64,000 bases of DNA, from positions 1 through 64,000 of the forward strand of contig CACWSO010000011.1 in assembly GCA_902763505.1 (NCBI GenBank), written 5' to 3'. Made by a program: the position numbers and the translations under genes. The notes beneath the pieces are model-generated. The model was not told the DNA's origin. It did not search any database and saw only the letters and a list, made by a program, of their open reading frames with translations. Positions 49,732-57,093 of this stretch are shown piece by piece (positions within the stretch are counted from its first letter, which is position 1; the number at the start of each line of letters is the position of its first letter). The stretch comes from an uncultured Eubacteriales bacterium (GTDB lineage: Bacteria > Bacillota > Clostridia > Peptostreptococcales > Anaerovoracaceae).

Positions 49732-51108
49732 ATGGCAAAGTACACCGGAGCATTCCCGACGAAGACAATCAAGAAAGGGAGCAAAGGAACGAACGTCACC
49801 AGATGGCAGAACTTCTTAAAGTGGATGGGCTACTCGCTCAAGGCAGACAGTATCTTCGGCAGCATCACCAGAGAGAAGACAATCGCCTGCCAGAAGAAGC
49901 TCGGCTTCACCGGCAAGGCTGTGGACGGCATCGTGGGACCGAAGACGATCGCAAAGGCTAAGGCATACGACAAAGCCACGCCTCAGAAGACGAAGAAATG
50001 CATCGATGTCAGCTACTGGCAGGGCAAGATCAGCGAAGAGAACTGGCGCAAAGTCCTGAAGACATGCGAGTATGCGATCTGCAGAGCTTCCTATACGAAC
50101 CAGAAATCGTTCAAGCTGAACAAGGACTCGACATTTGCGGCGAACTTCGTGAACGCGAAAGCTGCAGGGCTGAAGGTCGGAGCATATCATTACTCGCAGG
50201 CGATCACGGTTGCAGAGGCGAAGGCAGAGGCGGAATATCTCTGCCAGATCCTGAAGGACTTCACGCCGACGTTCTACGTCGTGTGCGACTTCGAGTATGG
50301 CGGCCGGCTGAACAGCAAGATTGGCGAGAAGGCGTCCGACATTGCCAATGCATTCTGTGATGTCGTGAAGGCACATGGATATGAGCCGTGCATCTACGCC
50401 AACACATCCACACTGAACAGCAACCTGACGAACCCGAAGTATCCGGTGTGGGTGGCGCAGTACAATGACAAGTGCACCTACGGCGGGGCAAAGGTCATGT
50501 GGCAGTACACATCATCCGGATCAGTCGAAGGCATATCCGGAAGAGTAGATCTGTCACATGTGTATGAGGTGCCTCCCAGGCAAATGACAAAACCGGAAAA
50601 GGCAGTCGCATGGGCAAAAGAAATCGCAGAAAGCGAAGAGTACACCTATAAGAAGTGGGACAGCAAGGATGCAAAAACGAAACAGTGTCCTATCTGTCAC
50701 GTTCTGACAGGCAAGTACAAGGGCTGGAACTGCATCGGATTTGTGTCGGCTGCATACTTCCACGGCGGCGGCATTCCAGTTACATGCAGCTGTTCCGGTC
50801 TTGGAACAGACGGTTTCTTCGACAATGTGACAGAGGAGTCCTGGAAAAAACGCAACGGAGAAAACTGGAAGATGATATCCAACGGCGGGAAAAAGAATGG
50901 AACTTCCATCGACGCATCGAAGTTGCAGGAAGGCGATGCGCTCCTCTGCTATGACGATGACGGGGATTGGAAGCATATTGTGCTGTACTCCGGGGATGGC
51001 AAGTACATCGATGACACCAACGGCAAGACACCGAACATCGCAGAGCGAAGCTATTCAGATCTGATCAAGAAGAGACATGTTACAAGGGCATTCAGGTACA
51101 CAGGATGA
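49732..51108 (+). CDS. Endolysin 2: peptidoglycan-binding, GH25 lysozyme and NlpC/P60-like domains
   Basis: 458 residues in three modules. Residues ~5-75 are a peptidoglycan-binding domain similar to that ending endolysin 1. Residues ~85-280 are a GH25 muramidase (CIDVSYWQGKISEENWRK, YAICRASY, AYHYSQA, VVCDFEY, IYANTSTLNSNL, VWVAQYND, WQYTSSG). Residues ~295-458 are NlpC/P60-like with Cys in GWNCIGFVSAAYFHGGG and His in GDWKHIVLYSGDG, plus an extra CPIC. It thus pairs a glycosidase with a peptidase. ATG 49732 follows GGAGGTG. Confidence 0.88.
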   Translation: MAKYTGAFPTKTIKKGSKGTNVTRWQNFLKWMGYSLKADSIFGSITREKTIACQKKLGFTGKAVDGIVGPKTIAKAKAYDKATPQKTKKCIDVSYWQGKISEENWRKVLKTCEYAICRASYTNQKSFKLNKDSTFAANFVNAKAAGLKVGAYHYSQAITVAEAKAEAEYLCQILKDFTPTFYVVCDFEYGGRLNSKIGEKASDIANAFCDVVKAHGYEPCIYANTSTLNSNLTNPKYPVWVAQYNDKCTYGGAKVMWQYTSSGSVEGISGRVDLSHVYEVPPRQMTKPEKAVAWAKEIAESEEYTYKKWDSKDAKTKQCPICHVLTGKYKGWNCIGFVSAAYFHGGGIPVTCSCSGLGTDGFFDNVTEESWKKRNGENWKMISNGGKKNGTSIDASKLQEGDALLCYDDDGDWKHIVLYSGDGKYIDDTNGKTPNIAERSYSDLIKKRHVTRAFRYTG

Positions 51109-51209
51109 AAGCAATAATAGCATTATGGATCATTGGCGGGGTGGTGTTCAACCGGCTCGCCATAAAAGAAGTGGCATACAGAAAGGAAAACTGGAGGGGC
51201 AAACAATGA
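51105..51209 (+). CDS. Tiny membrane peptide of the lysis module
   Basis: 34 residues with one hydrophobic helix (IIALWIIGGVVF). It overlaps both the lysin 2 stop and the next ATG. Possibly a small lysis accessory protein; function unknown. Confidence 0.5.
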   Translation: MKAIIALWIIGGVVFNRLAIKEVAYRKENWRGKQ

Positions 51210-51556
51210 TTGAGAATATCTTGCTCGGGGTTCTCGGCGGAGGAAACCTGGTGCTGTTCATCAAGTTTCTGATAGAGAGACATGACCGAAAGAAAGAAAA
51301 AGCAGAAGACAAAGAGCAAGAAGGGATAAAAAACAAACTTCTCGTGCTGGAGAAGGACGGACTGCGGACGCAGCTTCTTATGCTGATCCTGATCAGGCCC
51401 GACGAACAGACGGAGATCCTCCGCATCGCAGAACACTACTTTGAAGTGCTGCATGGCAACTGGTACATGACCAGCATCTTCAACAACTGGCTCAAAGCAC
51501 ACGACGTAGCCGAGCCGGAATGGTTCGACAGCACAGATCACGGTAAAATTGCATAA
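51206..51556 (+). CDS. Membrane-anchored lysis-module protein
   Basis: 116 residues: a hydrophobic N-terminus (ENILLGVLGGGNLVLFIKFLI), a charged helix (ERHDRKKEKAEDKEQEG) and a C-terminal domain (RIAEHYFEVLHGNWYMTSIF). It is the last phage gene before the terminator. By topology it could be a holin partner, but the family is not recognised. Confidence 0.58.
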   Translation: MIENILLGVLGGGNLVLFIKFLIERHDRKKEKAEDKEQEGIKNKLLVLEKDGLRTQLLMLILIRPDEQTEILRIAEHYFEVLHGNWYMTSIFNNWLKAHDVAEPEWFDSTDHGKIA

Positions 51557-51577
51557 ATCGTAATAAATCGTACTTAA

Positions 51578-51652
51578 AGAGGGGAGACACCCAACAACAT
51601 TTAACTATTGCACCTGGTTGTTTTGGCGTTTTTGTGCACTCCCCTCTTTTTT
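51578..51652 (+). terminator. Terminator of the phage late operon
   Basis: AGAGGGGAG (51578-51586) pairs with CTCCCCTCT (51639-51647), then TTTTT. The 52-base loop is itself structured (CCAACAAC with GTTGTTTTGG). In the unintegrated phage this DNA would also encode the end of the longer integrase on the other strand. Confidence 0.82.
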
Positions 51653-51695
51653 ATTGTAGACAGAAACGAGCACGGCGGCCGGCCCGCAGATCAGG

Positions 51696-51743
51696 GTTCG
51701 ACCGGATGTTAAAATGGACCACCATGACAACAACGAGGGTCCA
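51696..51743. other. attR: attR (phage P arm joined to the original ssrA 3' flank)
   Basis: GTTCGACC (51696-51703) and the rest of the P half-site (to 51718) precede the core CCACCA (51719-51724). The sequence from 51725 onward is host DNA and starts with a terminator-like hairpin that would directly follow the tmRNA CCA in the empty chromosome. Confidence 0.78.
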
Positions 51744-51763
51744 ATGGGCCCTCGTTTGTTGTC
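51726..51763 (+). terminator. Displaced original ssrA terminator hairpin
   Basis: GACAACAACGAGGGTCC pairs with GGCCCTCGTTTGTTGTC (one bulge, one wobble). It begins two bases after the core that matches the tmRNA CCA end, so before integration it sat directly behind ssrA. T-rich only within the descending stem. Confidence 0.7.
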
Positions 51764-51811
51764 ATTATGAAGCTGGGAATTGAAGCCTAAGAGGGCCCGA
51801 GCGTGAAGCGA

Positions 51812-51845
51812 GAGCGTCCAGTGGACGCTCGTTTTGTGGTATAAT
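51812..51845 (+). promoter_or_regulatory. Terminator hairpin followed by a -10 box before the AmmeMemo gene
   Basis: GAGCGTCC (51812-51819) pairs with GGACGCTC (51823-51830), followed by GTTTT; TATAAT lies at 51840-51845. The -35 box is not obvious and would fall within the hairpin. The interval 51557-51885 holds no gene, only these terminators, the attachment site and this promoter. Confidence 0.55.
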
Positions 51846-51885
51846 GAGACAAAATGAGAGAGTGTTTTCTTTGGAGGGTAATACA

Positions 51886-53271
51886 ATGTCTGTCATAGCA
51901 GCATTTATGGTGCCTCATCCGCCTATGATCGTTCCGGATGTAGGCAGAGGAAGCGAAGCACAGATCACAGAAACCACAAGGGCATATGAGCAGGTAGCGG
52001 ATGAAATCGCCGCCCTCAATCCGGAGACAATCATAATCACGAGCCCTCATTCCATTATGTATTCAGATTACTTTCATATATCCCCGGGCAAAGGCGCAAA
52101 TGGATCTTTCGCTGGGTTTGGCGCGCCGCAGACTGCTTTTGAAGCGAAGTATGATGAAGAACTGGTGAGAGAAATCTGCCGGATTGCAGACGAGCAGGAT
52201 TTTCCGGCAGGGATCCTCGGTGAGCGGGATAAAAACCTGGATCACGGAACGATGGTGCCGCTATGGTTTATCGAGCAGAAATACAGAGACTTCAATCTGG
52301 TCCGCATCGGACTTTCAGGGCTGCCGCTGGCGGATCACTACAGGTTGGGGCAGATGATTCGCGAGGCAGTAGACAACACGGGCAGACGCGCTGTCATCGT
52401 TGCCAGCGGAGATCTTTCTCACAAACTGCAGGATTATGGCCCGTACGGATTTGCGGAAGAAGGACCGCAGTATGACGAGCGCATCATGGATGTGTGCGGC
52501 AGGGCTGCTTTTGAAGAACTCTTTGACTTCAGCGAAAGTTTCTGCGACAAGGCCGCGGAGTGCGGGCACAGATCCTTTGTCATCATGGCGGGAGCATTGG
52601 ACGGTTTGGATGTTCAGGCAACCGTGCTCAGTCATCAGGATGTGACCGGCGTAGGATACGGCATCTGTACATTCTATCCGGGCGGAAAAAATGAAGAGAG
52701 ACATTTTCTCGATCAGTATCTCATGAAAAAAGAGCAGGAAGTGAATGACAAGATCGATAGCTCTGACGAATACGTCAAGCTGGCCAGACAGTCTCTGGAA
52801 AGCTACATTCTGAAACGGCAAAAGATCAAAATACCGGATGGTCTGCCTGAGGAAATGACGCAGACACGCGCGGGTGCCTTTGTATCCATCCATAAAAACG
52901 GAGCACTCAGAGGGTGCATTGGTACGATTGGACCAACGACCAGCTGTGTCGCGCAGGAAATCATCGATAACGCCATCAGCGCGTCGACGAGAGACCCGAG
53001 ATTCCCGGCAATCAGCCCTGATGAACTGAAGTATCTTGAGATCAATGTGGATGTACTTGGAGAACCTGAGGACATCGAGTCCAAAGATCAACTGGATGTC
53101 AAAAGATACGGCGTCATCGTGAGCAGTGTCGGGAAACGCGGGCTATTGCTTCCGGACCTGGAAGGCATTGATACCGTGGATCAGCAAATCGAAATCGCCA
53201 AGCAGAAAGCAGGCATCCATCGATTTGAATCCGTAAAACTGCAGCGATTTGAAGTCATAAGGCATGTGTGA
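51886..53271 (+). CDS. AmmeMemoRadiSam protein: MEMO-like domain fused to AMMECR1 domain
   Basis: 461 residues. Residues ~1-260 are the MEMO/LigB-like fold (FMVPHPPMIVPDVGRG, TSPHSIMYSDYF, DLSHKLQDYGPYGF), related to class III extradiol dioxygenases. Residues ~285-461 are AMMECR1 (RAGAFVSIHKNGALRGCIGTI, ASTRDPRFPAI, RGLLLPDLEGI). In many anaerobes these are joined to a radical SAM partner, as here; the reaction is still poorly defined. ATG 51886 follows GGAGGG. Confidence 0.9.
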   Translation: MSVIAAFMVPHPPMIVPDVGRGSEAQITETTRAYEQVADEIAALNPETIIITSPHSIMYSDYFHISPGKGANGSFAGFGAPQTAFEAKYDEELVREICRIADEQDFPAGILGERDKNLDHGTMVPLWFIEQKYRDFNLVRIGLSGLPLADHYRLGQMIREAVDNTGRRAVIVASGDLSHKLQDYGPYGFAEEGPQYDERIMDVCGRAAFEELFDFSESFCDKAAECGHRSFVIMAGALDGLDVQATVLSHQDVTGVGYGICTFYPGGKNEERHFLDQYLMKKEQEVNDKIDSSDEYVKLARQSLESYILKRQKIKIPDGLPEEMTQTRAGAFVSIHKNGALRGCIGTIGPTTSCVAQEIIDNAISASTRDPRFPAISPDELKYLEINVDVLGEPEDIESKDQLDVKRYGVIVSSVGKRGLLLPDLEGIDTVDQQIEIAKQKAGIHRFESVKLQRFEVIRHV

Positions 53272-53276
53272 CAGTG

Positions 53277-54113
53277 ATGGCGATTTGTAACGTTTGTTTC
53301 AGACATTGTGATATACCGGAAGGCGGAATGGGCTTCTGCAGCGGCAGAATATGCAAAGACGGGACTGTTCAGTGCGGAAACTATGGGAAATTGACCTCTT
53401 TGGCGCTGGATCCCATTGAAAAGAAACCGCTGCGCAGATTTCATCCCGGCAGCTTGATCGTATCCGTTGGAAGTTACGGGTGCAACCTGCGCTGTCCATT
53501 CTGCCAGAACAATTCGATTTCCTGGTCAGATCAGGTAAAAAGAGTTGCAGACAGGGCGGAGTATGTTTCACCGCAGACACTTGCCGATACCGCATACCGC
53601 TATCGGGAGCACGGAAATATCGGCGTGGCATTCACCTACAACGAACCGCTGATCGGGTACGAGTACGTCAGAGATACGGCCAAACTGGTTCACGAACGGG
53701 GCATGAAGAACGTTATGGTGACCAACGGAACGGCATCCACCGAAGTGCTCCATGAACTGCTGCCGTACATCGACGCTATGAATATCGATCTCAAGGGATT
53801 CACGGACAGGTACTATACGGAAGTGCTGGGCGGTGACCGTAACATGGTCATGGATTTCATCAAAGAAGCTGCGAAGGGCTGTCACATCGAGCTGACAACA
53901 TTGATCGTGCCGGGTGAGAATGACAGTGCAGAAGAAATGGCAGAGCTGACAGAGTGGGTATCAGGAATCAGTCGGGAAATCCCGTTGCATATCTCAAGAT
54001 TTTTCCCACAGTTCAAGATGACGGACAGGGAAGCAACTGATGTAGGACAGATATACCAGTTGGCGCAGCTCGCAAGAGAAAAGCTGAAATACGTTTATAC
54101 AGGCAACTGCTGA
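53277..54113 (+). CDS. AmmeMemoRadiSam system radical SAM enzyme
   Basis: 278 residues. An N-terminal cysteine region (CNVCFRHCDIPEGGMGFCSGR) precedes the radical SAM cluster motif CNLRCPFC near residue 70. Conserved VAFTYNEPLIGYEYV and VMVTNGTAS stretches follow. It is homologous to pyruvate formate-lyase activating-type enzymes and follows the MEMO-AMMECR1 gene. A GTG at 53268, overlapping the upstream stop, is an alternative start. Confidence 0.9.
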   Translation: MAICNVCFRHCDIPEGGMGFCSGRICKDGTVQCGNYGKLTSLALDPIEKKPLRRFHPGSLIVSVGSYGCNLRCPFCQNNSISWSDQVKRVADRAEYVSPQTLADTAYRYREHGNIGVAFTYNEPLIGYEYVRDTAKLVHERGMKNVMVTNGTASTEVLHELLPYIDAMNIDLKGFTDRYYTEVLGGDRNMVMDFIKEAAKGCHIELTTLIVPGENDSAEEMAELTEWVSGISREIPLHISRFFPQFKMTDREATDVGQIYQLAQLAREKLKYVYTGNC

Positions 54114-54133
54114 ACAGAAAGGAACAGATAAGG

Positions 54134-54229
54134 ATGTTTGACCACATTAAGCTGATTATCATCGCATTCGCGATATTTGGATTTTTACTTTTACTGCACT
54201 ACGTAAAATCAGGAACGAAGAGGAAATAG
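54134..54229 (+). CDS. Tiny membrane peptide
   Basis: 31 residues: MFDHIKL, a hydrophobic helix (IIIAFAIFGFLLLLHYV) and a basic end. It has an AAGGA site and lies in the 120-bp gap between two operon genes. Likely real by composition but unrecognised. Confidence 0.5.
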   Translation: MFDHIKLIIIAFAIFGFLLLLHYVKSGTKRK

Positions 54230-54231
54230 AG

Positions 54232-54924
54232 ATGACCATAGAGGAAATCAGGCAGGAGCTGTTTTCCATGCAGGACAAAGGATATCGGTCATTTCAAGTC
54301 AAATTGATCCCCACCGTCAATCCTGAGACTGTGATCGGGACGAGGACGCCAGTTCTCAGAGCCTATGCGAAGAGTCTGGTGAATAGTGGGGACACAGATG
54401 CGTTCCTCACGGAACTGCCCCATACCTATTTTGATGAGAATCAGCTCCACGCGTTCATCATATCGGAGATCAAGGACGCGGAGCGCTGTTTTGATGAAGT
54501 GGAACGCTTTCTTCCATACGTGGACAACTGGGCGACCTGCGACCAGCTTTCGCCTAAAGTGTTCAAAAAGAACCGGGAGAGGTTGCTTTTGCATATTCGC
54601 AGATGGATTGCGTCTGATGAAGTCTATACCATCCGCTTTGCTATCGGAATGCTGATGCAACACTTTCTGGATGAAGATTTTGACAGGGAGTATCCTGAAA
54701 TGGTGGCGGATGTGCAGTCGGAGGAATACTATGTCAATATGATGATCGCATGGTACTTTGCCACAGCTCTGGCAAAGCAGTATGCTGCTATTATTCCGTA
54801 TCTAGAAGGGCAAAGGCTGGAAGCATGGACCCACAACAAGGCCATTCAGAAGGCTATTGAAAGCAGGAGAATCACACTAGAACAAAAAGATTATCTTAGA
54901 AGTCTGAAGGTAGCGAAAAAGTAA
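54232..54924 (+). CDS. AlkD-like DNA alkylation repair protein
   Basis: 230 residues, all-helical HEAT-repeat protein. The AlkD signature is present: GTRTPVLRAYAKSLV, the catalytic region VDNWATCDQL near residue 100 and HNKAIQKAIES at the end. It would remove cationic alkylated bases such as 7-methylguanine. It starts 2 bp after the small membrane peptide gene. Confidence 0.88.
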   Translation: MTIEEIRQELFSMQDKGYRSFQVKLIPTVNPETVIGTRTPVLRAYAKSLVNSGDTDAFLTELPHTYFDENQLHAFIISEIKDAERCFDEVERFLPYVDNWATCDQLSPKVFKKNRERLLLHIRRWIASDEVYTIRFAIGMLMQHFLDEDFDREYPEMVADVQSEEYYVNMMIAWYFATALAKQYAAIIPYLEGQRLEAWTHNKAIQKAIESRRITLEQKDYLRSLKVAKK

Positions 54925-54932
54925 AACGGGTG

Positions 54933-54938
54933 TATAAT
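54933..54938 (+). promoter_or_regulatory. -10 box six bases before the next start codon
   Basis: TATAAT at 54933-54938, ACAGAC, then ATG at 54945. The spacing again predicts a leaderless message. The -35 region (near 54910) is weak. Confidence 0.45.
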
Positions 54939-54944
54939 ACAGAC

Positions 54945-55721
54945 ATGGATAATAAGCCGCGAAAAAGAAAACTCAGCGTCGTAAGTGCACAGCATTACTT
55001 TCGCTTTTCATACCGTCTGGTCCTGTTCGGCATCCTTCTCATCGTGTATATCCGTGACAAGATGAATCACGGCGGCACGCTGATGGATCTGATGGATTCC
55101 TATCCGGTTATCATTGTTCTGATTTGGATTATTTTCACAGTTGAGATGGTGCAGCGGTTCATTCCATCCCCAACAGAGAGTCCGGGCTGTCAGAAACAGT
55201 TCGCCAGAAACTATATCAAATCCGGTAGTACGGATATTGCGATTCAGGAGAACAATGCTTCGGTGCTTGTTGCTTTGGTATGGGTACTGTTCAACGGCAT
55301 CTTCGGAGCATTTCATATGGCAGGAATTCTGGATGATGGAATCATGATTCTTCTTTGCTGCGCCTATTCTGTATGCGATGTGATCTGCATTCTGTTTTTC
55401 TGTCCGTTCCAGACATGGTTCCTGAAGAACAAGTGCTGCTGCACATGCAGAATCTACAACTGGGACTACGCCATGATGTTCACCCCGCTCTTTTTCGTGA
55501 AGAGCCCATATACATGGAGTCTGCTGGCATTGTCAGTCCTGCTTCTCATGAGGTGGGAGATTACATTTTTCCGCCATCCGGAGCGGTTTTCGGATAAGAC
55601 AAATGCATACCTCCATTGTTCGAACTGCAGTGAAAAACTCTGCAGTCATAAGAAACAGCTGGCAAGTCTCTGGAAAGATATTGCTGCGTTCACAGACAAC
55701 CGGCTGCAGAAACTCCGCTAA
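54945..55721 (+). CDS. Polytopic membrane protein of unknown family
   Basis: 258 residues with about six hydrophobic segments (near 20-40, 50-72, 105-130, 138-160, 175-190, 195-212) and a cysteine-containing cytoplasmic end (CSNCSEKLCSHKKQL), plus CCCTC near 165. No ribosome site precedes the ATG; a -10 box sits six bases upstream. Function unknown. It lies between alkD and the thiamine operon. Confidence 0.65.
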   Translation: MDNKPRKRKLSVVSAQHYFRFSYRLVLFGILLIVYIRDKMNHGGTLMDLMDSYPVIIVLIWIIFTVEMVQRFIPSPTESPGCQKQFARNYIKSGSTDIAIQENNASVLVALVWVLFNGIFGAFHMAGILDDGIMILLCCAYSVCDVICILFFCPFQTWFLKNKCCCTCRIYNWDYAMMFTPLFFVKSPYTWSLLALSVLLLMRWEITFFRHPERFSDKTNAYLHCSNCSEKLCSHKKQLASLWKDIAAFTDNRLQKLR

Positions 55722-55760
55722 GGGGATAATATAAGAATTCGGTTCATCCGAATTTGGACG

Positions 55761-55789
55761 TTGAAGTCAAAGTTAAGTAATGATATAAT
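55761..55789 (+). promoter_or_regulatory. Promoter of the thiamine operon
   Basis: TTGAAG (55761-55766), 17 bp, TATAAT (55784-55789). A small hairpin (AATTCGG/CCGAATT, 55736-55754) just upstream may end the preceding gene. Confidence 0.75.
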
Positions 55790-55802
55790 CACAACAACAA
55801 AA

Positions 55803-55885
55803 GCTAGGGGAGCGAAAGCTGAGAGCCCGGGTTCGCCCGGATACCCTCATAACCTGATCCGGATCATGCCGGCGTAGGGAAGCAG
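55803..55885 (+). ncRNA. TPP riboswitch (THI element)
   Basis: All conserved parts are present in order: GGGGAGC near 55807, CTGAGA (55819-55824), ACCCT (55842-55846), ACCTGATCCGGATCATGCC (55852-55870) and GGCGTAGGGAA (55870-55881). It is followed by a terminator hairpin, so TPP binding most likely stops transcription of the ABC transporter operon. Confidence 0.95.
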
Positions 55886-55901
55886 AATAAAAAGAATTCT
55901 G

Positions 55902-55935
55902 AACGCTCCTTTTATGTGGAGCGTTTGTTTTGTTT
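55902..55935 (+). terminator. Riboswitch-controlled terminator
   Basis: AACGCTCC (55902-55909) pairs with GGAGCGTT (55918-55925), then TGTTTTGTTT. It lies 17 bases after the TPP aptamer. Confidence 0.8.
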
Positions 55936-55989
55936 GACCGCAAAAGCAACAAAACGAAACAGCGCGAGAAAGAAAGGAGAATAGCAAAA

Positions 55990-56286
55990 ATGGAAGCAAG
56001 TGTAGCGATTCAGGTGCTGCCGACAGTGCTTGATGACGACGAAGTCTGCCGCATTGTAGACGAGGTCATCGCCTATATTGCGGAGCAGGGTTACAACTAC
56101 TATGTAGGACCTTTTGAAACCACAATAGAGGGTCCTTATGAAGAACTGATGGACATTGTGAAAGAGTGTCAGCATATCGCGATCAAGGCGGGCGCGCCAT
56201 CGGTTGCGACATATGTCAAGATCAGCTACAAACCTGAAGGAGAGGTCCTTTCCATTGAAAAGAAAATCGGCAAGTACCACGAATAA
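55990..56286 (+). CDS. Thiamine-binding protein (YkoF/MTH1187-like)
   Basis: 98 residues with the ferredoxin-like fold of the MTH1187/YkoF family (VAIQVLPTVLDDDEVCRIVDE, YYVGPFETTIEGPYEELMDIV). Small members bind thiamine or its pyrimidine. First gene under the TPP riboswitch, with ribosome site AAAGGAG. The next gene overlaps its end. Confidence 0.82.
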   Translation: MEASVAIQVLPTVLDDDEVCRIVDEVIAYIAEQGYNYYVGPFETTIEGPYEELMDIVKECQHIAIKAGAPSVATYVKISYKPEGEVLSIEKKIGKYHE

Positions 56287-57070
56287 AATCTATCCGATCA
56301 TATCGATTCTGGCCATTCTGGCTCTGTGGGAATGCCTGTCCCTTTTTGAGGTCGTGCCGAACTACATGCTGCCTTCTCCGGCGCAGACGGTGGAAGCGTT
56401 CATCCATGATTTCGGACTGCTGATGTCCCATCTGAAGGTAACGCTCCTGGAGACGCTGATCGGTACCATTATGGGAGTCAGCATTGGCTTTGCATCTGCT
56501 GTCCTCATGGATCGCTGGGATCCGGCGTATAAGGCCATGTATCCGATCATCGTACTGACGCAGACCATACCGGCAGTGGCTATCGCGCCGCTTCTGGTCC
56601 TCTGGTTCGGTTACAAGATGATGCCGAAGGTGATACTCATCATACTGATCACCTTCTTCCCGATTGTAATCGGTACCTTGGACGGGTTCCGCTCGGCAGA
56701 TAAAGACGCAATCAATCTGCTACGGTCCATGGGTGCGACAAGATGGCAGATCTTCAGGCACATCAAATTCCCGAACGCACTGCCGAACTTTTTCTCAGGG
56801 CTGAAGATCACAGTAGCTTACGCCGTAGTCGGAGCGGTTCTCGCGGAGTGGCTCGGCGGATTCGCAGGACTGGGCGTGTACATGACCAGAGTCAAGAAAT
56901 CATTTGCGTATGACAAGATGTTTGCCGTCATATTCCTGATCTCCATCATCAGCCTCATACTCATCGGTCTGGTGAACGTGCTGCAGACGAAATGCATGCC
57001 GTGGGAGAGGGTAGATGATTTTGAAGAACATGTACGCAGCAAAAAAGCAAAGGAAACAATCAATTACTAA
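56255..57070 (+). CDS. ABC transporter permease for thiamine/pyrimidine precursor (ThiX-like)
   Basis: 271 residues, about six helices, with the permease EAA loop around FRSADKDAINLLRSMGATRW. It belongs with the ThiY-like binding protein and ThiZ-like ATPase that follow. No ATG lies in the expected place; TTG 56255, inside the preceding gene and after AAGGAG, is the likely start. The alternative upstream frame has poor initiation context. Confidence 0.85.
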   Translation: MKRKSASTTNKIYPIISILAILALWECLSLFEVVPNYMLPSPAQTVEAFIHDFGLLMSHLKVTLLETLIGTIMGVSIGFASAVLMDRWDPAYKAMYPIIVLTQTIPAVAIAPLLVLWFGYKMMPKVILIILITFFPIVIGTLDGFRSADKDAINLLRSMGATRWQIFRHIKFPNALPNFFSGLKITVAYAVVGAVLAEWLGGFAGLGVYMTRVKKSFAYDKMFAVIFLISIISLILIGLVNVLQTKCMPWERVDDFEEHVRSKKAKETINY

Positions 57071-57093
57071 TCAATAATCAGGAGACACATACT

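Larger units (their letters stand above)
20510..51724. mobile_element. Complete-looking temperate siphophage prophage integrated at the 3' end of ssrA
   Basis: About 31.2 kb bounded by direct repeats CCACCA (20510-20515 and 51719-51724). It carries a serine integrase, repressor and Cro-like regulator, early genes, an HUH initiator, a late regulator, P27-type TerS, TerL, an HK97-type head, a long-tail module (tape measure of 1077 residues, Dit, Tal) and holin with two lysins. All essential structural classes are present and no gene is visibly broken, so it could be inducible. No excisionase/directionality factor is recognisable. Replication seems to depend on the HUH protein, since no helicase, primase or polymerase is found. 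Confidence 0.95.

Noticed and set aside
51692-51724. Resemblance of GGGTTCGACC...CCACCA at attR to a tRNA T-arm and CCA end
   Set aside because: The stem does not pair as a T-arm and there is no acceptor partner upstream. The bases are better explained as the attP half-site.
51605-51886. Minus-strand open frame crossing attR
   Set aside because: It is a chimera: the host part is not coding, while the part from 51718 to 51605 is the detached C-terminus of the phage-form integrase. It is not a gene in the lysogen.
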